Shown piece after piece: positions 1-4,519 of a DNA stretch of 10,431 bases. Origin of the DNA: an uncultured Ruminococcus sp. (GTDB lineage Bacteria; Bacillota; Clostridia; Oscillospirales; Ruminococcaceae); assembly GCA_902464115.1 (NCBI GenBank), contig CABQIF010000078.1, forward strand, positions 1-10,431, read 5' to 3'. Each line of letters begins with the position of its first letter. The stretch's first letter is position 1. The position numbers and the translations under genes were made by a program. The notes below the pieces were generated by a model, which ran no database searches, was not told the origin of the DNA, and saw only the letters and a list, made by a program, of their open reading frames with translations.

Positions 1-49
1 CTGAAATACCAAACAATTTGTATACAATCACTAAATTTTAATACGAACT

Positions 50-99
50 TTTGTGACAAACAGCCTTGTTCCAAACAAATTGTGGATTTTGTCACGAAA
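50..99. repeat. Inverted pair of GTGACAAA boxes upstream of the ArsR promoter
   Basis: TTTGTGACAAA at 50-60 is itself a short dyad. The inverse complement of 87-99 reads TTTCGTGACAAAA, so the two sites share GTGACAAA in opposite orientation. A second near-repeat, CCAAACAATTTG at 9-20 and CCAAACAAATTG at 71-82, differs at one base. The boxes lie just upstream of the -35 of the ArsR-family gene, where a regulator could bind. Whether this is the ArsR protein's own operator is inference; it does not match the TGAA-TTCA pattern usual for SmtB-type operators. Confidence 0.3.
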
Positions 100-105
100 C
101 AGGGA

Positions 106-134
106 TTGACAAATCCTGAAAAATTGCGTATCAT
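106..134 (+). promoter_or_regulatory. Sigma-A promoter of the ArsR-family gene
   Basis: A perfect -35 TTGACA (106-111) is followed after 17 bases by TATCAT (129-134), one base off the -10 consensus. Transcription should start near 141, giving a leader of about 45 nt before the start codon at 186. Confidence 0.75.
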
Positions 135-185
135 TAAAGTATCCCCCATTTTTTCGGAATGGAACAGAAAGGAAGGTGCACCCAT

Positions 186-485
186 ATGACGGATATTCTT
201 GCACCCGATGACCCTGCCCTGCAAAGCATGGCAGACCTCTTCAAGGTATTCGGCGACCCCACCCGTGTCCGCATTCTCTTTGCGTTGTTTCAACAGGAAG
301 CCTGCGTACAGGAAATTGCAAACCGGCTCGGCATGACACAGTCTGCCATCTCTCATCAACTCCGCATCTTAAAACAAGCCCGCCTCGTCAGCAGCCGCAG
401 AGAGGGAAAGTCCATCTTTTATGCCCTCGCAGATGACCATATCTATACCATTTTCCGGCAGGCTTTGGAACATATTGCAGAATAA
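186..485 (+). CDS. ArsR/SmtB-family metal-responsive repressor (alpha-5 zinc type)
   Basis: This is a 99-residue winged-helix transcriptional repressor of the ArsR/SmtB family, whose members release DNA when they bind metal ions. The GDPTRVRIL segment (23-31) and the recognition helix TQSAISHQLRILKQARLV (51-68) are typical, followed by the wing SSRREGKSIFYAL. The C-terminal helix holds D83, H85, H96 and E99, matching position for position the four alpha-5 zinc ligands of SmtB (D104, H106, H117, E120) and CzrA. The single C40 lacks the CxC needed for an arsenic or cadmium alpha-3 site. The start at 186 is chosen because GGAAGG (171-176) sits 9 nt before it; an in-frame ATG at 159 lacks such a site. 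A zinc, cobalt or nickel sensor is therefore the likely role. No transporter is adjacent on the right; its target may lie left of the window or be itself. Confidence 0.9.
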   Translation: MTDILAPDDPALQSMADLFKVFGDPTRVRILFALFQQEACVQEIANRLGMTQSAISHQLRILKQARLVSSRREGKSIFYALADDHIYTIFRQALEHIAE

Positions 486-539
486 CCAGCCCTTCAACGC
501 CATTGGATTTGTGCGATTCGCTGAAAAAAGTTTTTTTGC

Positions 540-551
540 TTTCCATGGAAA
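540..551. promoter_or_regulatory. 12-bp palindrome just upstream of the ferredoxin -35
   Basis: TTTCCATGGAAA is a perfect 12-bp palindrome ending 5 bases before the -35 of the ferredoxin promoter. The position suits an operator, but no regulator is assigned and a chance A/T-flanked NcoI-like site is possible. Confidence 0.25.
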
Positions 552-556
552 ACCAC

Positions 557-585
557 TTGCATTTCACAAGGGAATCTGCTATAAT
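557..585 (+). promoter_or_regulatory. Sigma-A promoter of the ferredoxin gene (extended -10)
   Basis: TTGCAT (557-562), a 17-base spacer and a perfect TATAAT (580-585) preceded by TGC, which makes an extended -10. The start of transcription should fall near 592, giving a leader of about 48 nt. A dedicated strong promoter fits an abundant electron carrier. Confidence 0.8.
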
Positions 586-639
586 AAGAGCGTACAGGAT
601 TTCCCTGTGTGAAATCTGGTTTCCGGAGGTGAAACAGCA

Positions 640-810
640 ATGGCATATAAAATCACTGATGCATGTCTTTCTTGCGGTTCTTGTGCAGACGCATGTCCAG
701 TAGAAGCAATCAAGGAAGGCGACAGCACCTATGTAATTGATGCAGATTCTTGCATCTCTTGCGGTTCTTGTGCAGACACCTGCCCAGTTCAGGCAATTGT
801 TGAGGACTAA
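640..810 (+). CDS. fdx: 2[4Fe-4S] clostridial-type ferredoxin
   Basis: This 56-residue protein is a small soluble electron carrier of the clostridial 8Fe-8S type, which shuttles low-potential electrons between enzymes such as pyruvate:ferredoxin oxidoreductase and hydrogenases. Two CxxCxxCxxxCP motifs are complete: C9, C12, C15, C19 followed by P20, and C38, C41, C44, C48 followed by P49. The two halves are internal duplicates (SCGSCADACPVEAI and SCGSCADTCPVQAI). Length equals the usual 55-56 residues. GGAGG (625-629) lies 10 nt before the ATG. It has its own extended -10 promoter and its own terminator, so it is a monocistronic unit rather than part of an operon with the ArsR gene. Confidence 0.97.
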   Translation: MAYKITDACLSCGSCADACPVEAIKEGDSTYVIDADSCISCGSCADTCPVQAIVED

Positions 811-822
811 ATTGTTTTCGTG

Positions 823-872
823 AAAGCCGCCTTGCCCATCTGAATGGTGCAAGTGCGGCTTTTGCTATTTTA
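823..872 (+). terminator. Intrinsic terminator after the ferredoxin gene
   Basis: A long hairpin begins 12 nt after the stop: AAAGCCGC (823-830), CTTGC (831-835) and CCAT (836-839) pair with ATGG (844-847), GCAAG (849-853) and GCGGCTTT (855-862), with single bulged T residues at 848 and 854 and a CTGA loop. A T-rich tail follows. Confidence 0.85.
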
Positions 873-926
873 TGATAAACCGTTCCGAATCATTCCTGCA
901 TCCGGAACAACAGAAAGGATTGTCTT

Positions 927-1613
927 ATGAAAATTTCTCATCTCGCACTCTGCGGCGGTCTAACGCTCGCACTATTGCTGAGCGGCTGTGCAGACTCCAA
1001 ATCCAAGACCACTTCCAAAGGCACGCTTCCCCGCACAACCGTTGTCACGACCATCATTCCGGGCGAAGTCGGAACAGACCAGAATGTTGACGGAGCAACT
1101 GTCACCTTAAACGGCGTTTATCGTTCTTCCATCACCGATGTGCACAACGGACAGAACTGCAACGCCATCTTCTTCTCGTTTACGGTTTCCAACCAGACCG
1201 ATGCCCCGATTTCCGCCAACTTCCTGCAAACTTGTCAAATTCAATTAGATGGAAAGCCGTTTGATGCGTTTACCATTCAATCCATGCGAGCAACGTATCA
1301 GCAATTCGGACAAGATGTTGAAGATTTCTCCCAGCCGATTCCTGCTGGAGCAACTGTGACGGGCTACATTGGTGCAGAAGTCTATGAGGACTACCAAGAA
1401 GGCGTATTGCTGTACAGTCCGCTGGCTGGCGGAAGCGGCGATAATCAGGATGATAGCAAATTGATCTCCTATACCTTCCACCCAGATGACCTGCTGGACA
1501 TTGCATCTGCTCCAATGCAAACCGCTATGCCGACCGAATCTAATTCGTTAGGCTACTGCAAAAAAAAAATGACGCAGCCGGTTTTTCGACCGACTGCGTC
1601 ATTCCAACAATGA
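927..1613 (+). CDS. Secreted lipoprotein, Ig-like (DUF4352/DUF5067-type) fold suspected
   Basis: The N-terminus is a lipoprotein signal peptide: basic K2, a hydrophobic stretch, and lipobox LSGC with C21 as the lipidated residue, so the mature protein is tethered to the outer face of the membrane. A Ser/Thr/Lys-rich linker (22-55) leads to a beta-rich domain (about 56-190) with the pattern seen in DUF4352/DUF5067 extracellular domains: a strand with FFSFTVSNQTDAPIS (82-96), an LDGK turn (107-110), a PIPAGATVTGYI strand (138-149) and a closing YTFHPDDL (182-189). AAAGGA lies 7 nt before the ATG. The family call is from pattern only and function is unknown. The last 17 residues (212-228) are encoded by an A-run and hairpin that look like a minus-strand terminator, so the C-terminus may be extended by a lost stop or a frameshift. 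No clear promoter is seen between the ferredoxin terminator and this gene. Confidence 0.85.
   Translation: MKISHLALCGGLTLALLLSGCADSKSKTTSKGTLPRTTVVTTIIPGEVGTDQNVDGATVTLNGVYRSSITDVHNGQNCNAIFFSFTVSNQTDAPISANFLQTCQIQLDGKPFDAFTIQSMRATYQQFGQDVEDFSQPIPAGATVTGYIGAEVYEDYQEGVLLYSPLAGGSGDNQDDSKLISYTFHPDDLLDIASAPMQTAMPTESNSLGYCKKKMTQPVFRPTASFQQ
1560..1603 (-). terminator. Strong intrinsic terminator on the minus strand
   Basis: Positions 1589-1603 pair with 1568-1582 in a 15-bp stem around a 6-nt loop. Read on the minus strand it is followed by eight U residues (10 A bases at 1560-1569 on the plus strand, two of them in the stem). One pair is G-U on the minus strand but a C-A mismatch on the plus strand, which supports the minus strand as the working one. 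The plus strand has no T-run after the hairpin. Confidence 0.85.
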
Positions 1614-1661
1614 GAAAAAGAAAAATTGAAGTATTCGTTTTTGCATCCGTTTTACTGGTAT
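1560..1661 (-). ncRNA. Candidate small RNA, antisense to the lipoprotein 3' end
   Basis: On the minus strand a near-ideal promoter predicts a start near 1661, and an intrinsic terminator ends near 1560, giving an RNA of about 100 nt. Its last 54 nt are complementary to the 3' end of the lipoprotein mRNA. It contains one tiny reading frame, 15 codons beginning MQKRILQ (1646 down to 1599), whose stop sits in the terminator stem; it has no good ribosome site. No known RNA family is recognised. The unit could be a regulatory RNA, a leader-peptide RNA, or a promoter and terminator left over from a lost gene. Confidence 0.5.
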
Positions 1662-1667
1662 GGCTTT

Positions 1668-1696
1668 ATTATAGCAGTTTTTCTCTAAAATGTCAA
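1668..1696 (-). promoter_or_regulatory. Near-perfect minus-strand sigma-A promoter
   Basis: Read on the minus strand: TTGACA (1696-1691), a 17-base spacer, TATAAT (1673-1668), preceded by TGC for an extended -10. All consensus bases are present. No protein gene of normal size follows; the next strong signal is the terminator about 60 bases after the expected start. Confidence 0.75.
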
Positions 1697-1780
1697 CCAG
1701 TTTTCCACAAGAAAAAATATTTTCGTTGGAACTGCACAAACGCAAGATTCAATTTTTGTCCATTTCTCTAAAAAACAGGT

Positions 1781-1818
1781 TGTCCGGACACGTTATAAGC
1801 GACAGCCGTGTCCGGACA
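1781..1818. repeat. 12-bp inverted repeat built from two TGTCCGGACA palindromes
   Basis: TGTCCGGACACG (1781-1792) and CGTGTCCGGACA (1807-1818) are perfect inverse complements around a 14-nt loop. Each arm contains TGTCCGGACA, itself a palindrome, so the sites are also direct repeats 28 bp apart, each followed by a G-TTATA segment (1792-1797, 1820-1825). This can act as a pair of binding sites or as an RNA hairpin; a dispersed genomic repeat is also possible. Confidence 0.75.
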
Positions 1819-1831
1819 GGTTATACCACAT

Positions 1832-1849
1832 GGATTCCCATGGGAATCC
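1832..1849. repeat. 18-bp perfect palindrome
   Basis: GGATTCCCATGGGAATCC is identical to its reverse complement over all 18 bases with no spacer. It lies 14 bp after the TGTCCGGACA pair. A dyad with no loop suits a dimeric DNA-binding protein better than an RNA hairpin. No regulator is identified. Confidence 0.7.
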
Positions 1850-1933
1850 CAAAAGGAAATAGAAAGATGCAATTTTAGAATACTCCAAACATCATGAATT
1901 TCTGAAACAAAAATAGGGGCATTGCTTCTCATG

Positions 1934-1961
1934 AAAAAAGTGTCAGCCTCATTGCTTTTTT
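1934..1961 (+). terminator. Weak hairpin with T-run, possible end of lipoprotein transcript
   Basis: AAAAAAGTG (1934-1942) can pair with TGCTTTTTT (1953-1961) with two G-U pairs on the plus strand. It is the only candidate stop for plus-strand transcription after the lipoprotein gene, but the stem is nearly all A-U. Confidence 0.3.
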
Positions 1962-1988
1962 GTCATATCTCTGCATGGAATTTCCTAT

Positions 1989-2017
1989 ATTGTATCACAG
2001 CTGGATGAAACTGTCAA
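1989..2017 (-). promoter_or_regulatory. Second minus-strand sigma-A promoter
   Basis: Read on the minus strand: TTGACA (2017-2012), a 17-base spacer and TACAAT (1994-1989) preceded by TGA as an extended -10. It lies between the FkbM terminator and the dyad region, so it is not needed by any assigned gene. Confidence 0.65.
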
Positions 2018-2118
2018 CCCGTATCCAATTTTTTCTGAATTTTCACCAAAATTCAACATCTGTTTTTATAGAGATTTAACAAATTTTGGATACCATTTCC
2101 CTTTTCCTGTTTTTTCAC

Positions 2119-2161
2119 GAAAAAACCGACCCTGCACTGTCCTGCAAGAGCCGGCTTTTTT
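2119..2161 (-). terminator. Intrinsic terminator after the FkbM gene
   Basis: About 25 bases past the minus-strand stop, a G/C-rich hairpin (GCCGGCTCTTGCA pairing imperfectly with TGCAGGGTCGGT) is followed by six U residues (A-run 2120-2125). An A-run on the other side of the stem lets it work weakly in both directions. Confidence 0.7.
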
Positions 2162-2185
2162 GTAACAACTGCAAAAGCAGCTGCC

Positions 2186-3259
2186 CTAATTCTGTTTTTT
2201 GGGAACGGCATAGAGGTTGGTTTCCCATGCCGGAATATAGAGCTGATGCCGGATATAAATATCATAATTCGGGTTCAGCTTCTGAATCAGCAATGGCAAC
2301 GAGAACATATCTTCATTGCGGTGATACAGCGAAACCATCAGCTTTGGTGTATAGTGGGCAATCGTCTGAGCAGAGCCCCAGAGTGCTTCCCGTTCGCAGC
2401 CCTCGACATCCATTTTAATCAAGGTTGCAGGTCTGCCCTCTAAGACGCTGTCCACAGTTCTGGCATCAATCGTCTGTCCGGTTGCAGTTACCGCTGACTG
2501 TCTGCCTGCCTTTGTGGCGAATGGTACTTGTGTATCCGTACACCAAGCCGCTGCATGGAACGGATAGATATTTTGCATTCCATCGGTATTCTTCAGGAGT
2601 TTCTTAAAGTTCTTGCGGTCTGGCTCCATTGCATAGATCCGGATATATTTGCCACGGGTATACTGGAGCACTTCCCGAATCGTATCGCCATTATAAGCAC
2701 CCAAATCCACATAAATTTCATTCGGGGTCAGGTGCATCAGCTTCCGATAAATTTCGGATTTTGGCGTGGTGACATCCATCAGATAATGGATCTCGCCACT
2801 GATTTTAAAATTCAAAATGCTGGCATAGACTTCTCTGGAATAGTCATCTGCCAACAGGTTATAAACTGTTTCGATTTCGTCCGCATGTTCCAGACAATAA
2901 TCATAGGTGAATAAACCGCCTCCGGCAACCGGTACATCCGGAACGAGCAGCGTATGCCGTTTGCTGATGTCCACGATTTTATCGACTAAGGACTGATAAC
3001 CAGCAGCAAACGCCAGTACAATAACAAAATCGTCTACGGCTGCTTCAATTTCGGAAAGTTTCCGCACTTTGTGGCCTGCAAAAGAATGGCCTCTTACAAA
3101 ATCATCGCTTGCAAAAATACCGGCAAACGGTATCCCTTTCTCCTGAAAAACCCGCATGATTTTTTCTGCACCGTCACCCATCCCATAAATAAATATCGGG
3201 CGGGTTTCTGCTTTCAGCTTTTCCCATGCTGTCAGTTTTTCTGTAATAAATGAAAGCAT
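2186..3259 (-). CDS. FkbM-family SAM-dependent methyltransferase with N-terminal Rossmann-like domain
   Basis: This 357-residue protein likely transfers a methyl group from S-adenosylmethionine to an oxygen of a sugar or other small substrate; FkbM-type enzymes are common in glycan and secondary-metabolite pathways. Residues 21-110 form a nucleotide-binding-like domain beginning IFIYGMGDGAEKI (22-34) and resembling sugar-modifying Rossmann domains. The catalytic domain starts near 180 with SAM motif I VDLGAYNGDT (184-193), acidic MEPD (211-214), the FkbM hallmark IKMDVEGCE (281-289), and SLYHR (310-314). No signal peptide or membrane segment is seen. GGAG lies 9 nt before the ATG. It follows the PH-domain gene by 119 nt on the same strand with no terminator between, so co-transcription is likely. 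Its substrate cannot be told from sequence. Confidence 0.88.
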   Translation of the reverse strand: MLSFITEKLTAWEKLKAETRPIFIYGMGDGAEKIMRVFQEKGIPFAGIFASDDFVRGHSFAGHKVRKLSEIEAAVDDFVIVLAFAAGYQSLVDKIVDISKRHTLLVPDVPVAGGGLFTYDYCLEHADEIETVYNLLADDYSREVYASILNFKISGEIHYLMDVTTPKSEIYRKLMHLTPNEIYVDLGAYNGDTIREVLQYTRGKYIRIYAMEPDRKNFKKLLKNTDGMQNIYPFHAAAWCTDTQVPFATKAGRQSAVTATGQTIDARTVDSVLEGRPATLIKMDVEGCEREALWGSAQTIAHYTPKLMVSLYHRNEDMFSLPLLIQKLNPNYDIYIRHQLYIPAWETNLYAVPKKQN

Positions 3260-3378
3260 ACTCAGGATCTCCTTTATCTCTCTATTCGTTTCTGCTGTCC
3301 TGTCCGCTTTTTTTGCTGGCAGGGCATCCGAAACGCCCCGGATATTCCATCCAAAAGAAATGCAGTCTGTAATCTGCT

Positions 3379-3831
3379 TTACAGCAAATCGTCATCTTCT
3401 CCATCCAGATCACCCGGTGCTTGATACGGAGCAGAAATCCGTCCATTTCCGCCGCCCACAAATGCTGCACCGACCATATCTCTGCCAGCGATCCGCAAAT
3501 TTTCCTGCCGCTCCCGAACATAGTTGCCGATGAGCTTGGAAACCTGCTGCGGATGCCGAATGGAAACCAGGTGTTTTTCCGGCGTGTCTTCATCCCGACT
3601 GAGAATGATGACTGTGCCGCAACCAAACAGCCGCTGGAAGAACGTCTGTTCAATTCGTTTGTCCACAATGCGATACAGTTCAATTTCATCCTCTTTTATG
3701 GAGAGAAAACCCACTCTTGTAATCAGCTGATGGTCTGTCAAATAATATCTGGTGAAAGAAAGCGGCAATCCAAGAAAGGTTCGTTTTTTATCCGTCCAAA
3801 GAATCGTTCCCCAATCGTCCTGTCGTGCCAT
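3379..3831 (-). CDS. Bacterial PH-domain protein (bPH_2/YdbT-like)
   Basis: This 150-residue protein is mostly one bacterial pleckstrin-homology-like domain. The family pattern is clear: FTRYYLTDHQLITRVGFLSI (26-45), a central ELYRIVDKRIEQTFFQRLFGCGTVII segment (51-76), then a short helix ending in VRERQ (105-109). The tail (120-150) is Gly-rich then acidic (DLDGEDDDLL) and probably disordered. No membrane segment is present, unlike YdbT proteins, so it is a cytosolic stand-alone version. GGAGG lies 8 nt before the ATG. Function is unknown; such domains often pair with membrane proteins. It is first in a two-gene unit with the FkbM methyltransferase, under a promoter at 3913-3942. Confidence 0.85.
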   Translation of the reverse strand: MARQDDWGTILWTDKKRTFLGLPLSFTRYYLTDHQLITRVGFLSIKEDEIELYRIVDKRIEQTFFQRLFGCGTVIILSRDEDTPEKHLVSIRHPQQVSKLIGNYVRERQENLRIAGRDMVGAAFVGGGNGRISAPYQAPGDLDGEDDDLL

Positions 3832-3859
3832 GTGGTTTTCCTCCTTCTTTTCTGGTTCT

Positions 3860-3875
3860 GCAAACGGTTGTTTGC
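3860..3875 (-). promoter_or_regulatory. Small hairpin in the leader of the PH-domain gene
   Basis: GCAAAC (3860-3865) and GTTTGC (3870-3875) form a perfect 6-bp stem with a 4-nt loop in the roughly 75-nt leader. It has no U-tail and no riboswitch pattern is seen; an operator or a stabilising hairpin are both possible. Confidence 0.3.
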
Positions 3876-3912
3876 ATGTGTTCGGGCAAGATGCACCGGT
3901 ACATGTATTGTT

Positions 3913-3942
3913 ATTTTACCACACTTCCCGTGATGTTGTCAA
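3913..3942 (-). promoter_or_regulatory. Sigma-A promoter of the PH-domain/FkbM unit
   Basis: Read on the minus strand: perfect TTGACA (3942-3937), an 18-base spacer, TAAAAT (3918-3913). The start of transcription should be near 3906. Confidence 0.7.
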
Positions 3943-4131
3943 TTCCATTTGCAAAAAAGCCGGCAAACGGAACAAGTTGCACAAATTTTCTCGCCGTTTC
4001 TTGTCGAAAAAGCGAACAACTTCTAAGATTTCCGCCGCTTTTTTCCGGCAAAATCGGATGCCGCTTCCAACGCTGCCGCCACACCCAATAAAAATTTACA
4101 GCTTCGATGCCGGAAAAGTTTCGGGAATCTC
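3943..4131. other. Spacer between divergent promoters
   Basis: About 190 bp between the minus-strand PH-domain promoter and the plus-strand rny promoter. Reading frames on both strands have no family features or ribosome sites, and no clear dyad with a T-run was found. Confidence 0.5.
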
Positions 4132-4160
4132 TTGACTTTTTTTCGGAAACAGTGTAAAAT
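4132..4160 (+). promoter_or_regulatory. Sigma-A promoter of rny
   Basis: TTGACT (4132-4137), a 17-base spacer and TAAAAT (4155-4160). Transcription is expected from about 4167, some 350 nt before the rny start codon. No better promoter was found closer to the gene. Confidence 0.65.
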
Positions 4161-4166
4161 AAAAGA

Positions 4167-4519
4167 GCTGTATATTACAAATCCGGTTGCGGATGCTGTT
4201 AGAAAAATGGCGTCCGTTTTTTTATTGGAATTGCGGCGTGCAGCTTTCAGAATATAGGGGTTCTGCACAAACAAGCAGACGATTCTTTTTTTTACATCAG
4301 CGGAAGCTGCTGCTCTCCGAGCAGAATTTGCTTCCCTTTTTATGGATAAATCCGCATCGGTTTCGGCAATCTTGCCCACCCTGCGGCTTTTGGCAACTTG
4401 TAAAATAGGATATGGTACTGGATGCGTCAGGATTCGCTACGTTCGTTTTTTTCTGCACACCGCCCAACGGGAAACCGATTGTAAGATAAGTGATTCAATC
4501 AAAGGAGGGCGTGCAAAAA
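4167..4519 (+). promoter_or_regulatory. Long structured rny leader with several terminator-like hairpins
   Basis: The predicted leader is about 353 nt and contains no credible protein gene. In order it can form: ATCCG/CGGAT (4181-4194); AAAAATGG/CCGTTTTT (4203-4221) ending in a 7-T run; TCTGC/GCAGA (4262-4279) followed 6 nt later by 8 T; a strong nested hairpin (4302-4335) followed by 5 T; and CCGCA/TGCGG (4352-4386) with an inner GGCA/TGCC stem followed by CTTTT. No T-box, c-di-AMP, glycine or other riboswitch consensus is recognised. It could attenuate rny, serve as an RNase Y self-cleavage target, or release a short RNA of about 175 nt ending near 4341. Confidence 0.45.
4302..4341 (+). terminator. 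rny: Strong terminator-like hairpin inside the rny leader
   Basis: GGAAGC (4302-4307) pairs with GCTTCC (4330-4335), enclosing CTGCTC (4310-4315) paired with GAGCAG (4319-4324) around a 3-nt TCC loop. Five T residues follow at 4337-4341. Outer and inner stems are perfect and joined by a small internal loop. It lies 180 nt upstream of the rny start, so it would act as an attenuator or as the end of a leader RNA. Confidence 0.55.

Larger units (their letters stand above)
1770..1982 (-). ncRNA. Tentative second minus-strand transcript
   Basis: The promoter at 1989-2017 predicts a start near 1982. On the minus strand, the 12-bp hairpin at 1818-1781 is followed after five bases by six U residues (A-run at 1770-1775), which would stop transcription after about 213 nt. 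The gap between stem and U-run makes it a weak terminator, so transcription might continue toward the next unit. One 15-codon frame (MQRYDKKAM...) starts near 1973 with AGGA six nt before it, but that site lies at the very 5' end. No known RNA family is recognised. Confidence 0.3.
1614..2185. other. 572-bp gap without a convincing protein gene
   Basis: No reading frame here shows a recognisable protein pattern together with a ribosome site. The plus-strand frame at 1690-1878 (62 residues) runs through dyads and has no family features. The gap is A/T-rich and holds two minus-strand promoters, two strong inverted repeats (1781-1818 and 1832-1849), a weak plus-strand hairpin with a T-run, and the terminator of the FkbM gene. 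Confidence 0.6.

Noticed and set aside
388..852. Minus-strand frame of 154 codons rich in Cys
   Set aside because: Its Cys-rich part is the reverse of the ferredoxin repeats; it crosses two promoters and the ferredoxin terminator.
1690..1878. 62-codon plus-strand frame in the non-coding gap
   Set aside because: No ribosome site or family pattern, and it runs through the TGTCCGGACA repeats and the 18-bp palindrome.
3421..3933. Plus-strand reading frame of 170 codons
   Set aside because: It is antisense to the PH-domain gene, which has a clear family pattern, ribosome site and promoter.
4167..4341. 6S RNA, SRP RNA or T-box in the rny leader
   Set aside because: The ends do not pair into a 6S-like rod, the SRP domain IV motif is absent, and the T-box consensus AGGGTGG is not present.
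4187..4408. Small plus-strand frame in the rny leader
   Set aside because: Phe/Arg-rich product, no ribosome site, and it spans several hairpins with T-runs; better read as non-coding leader.
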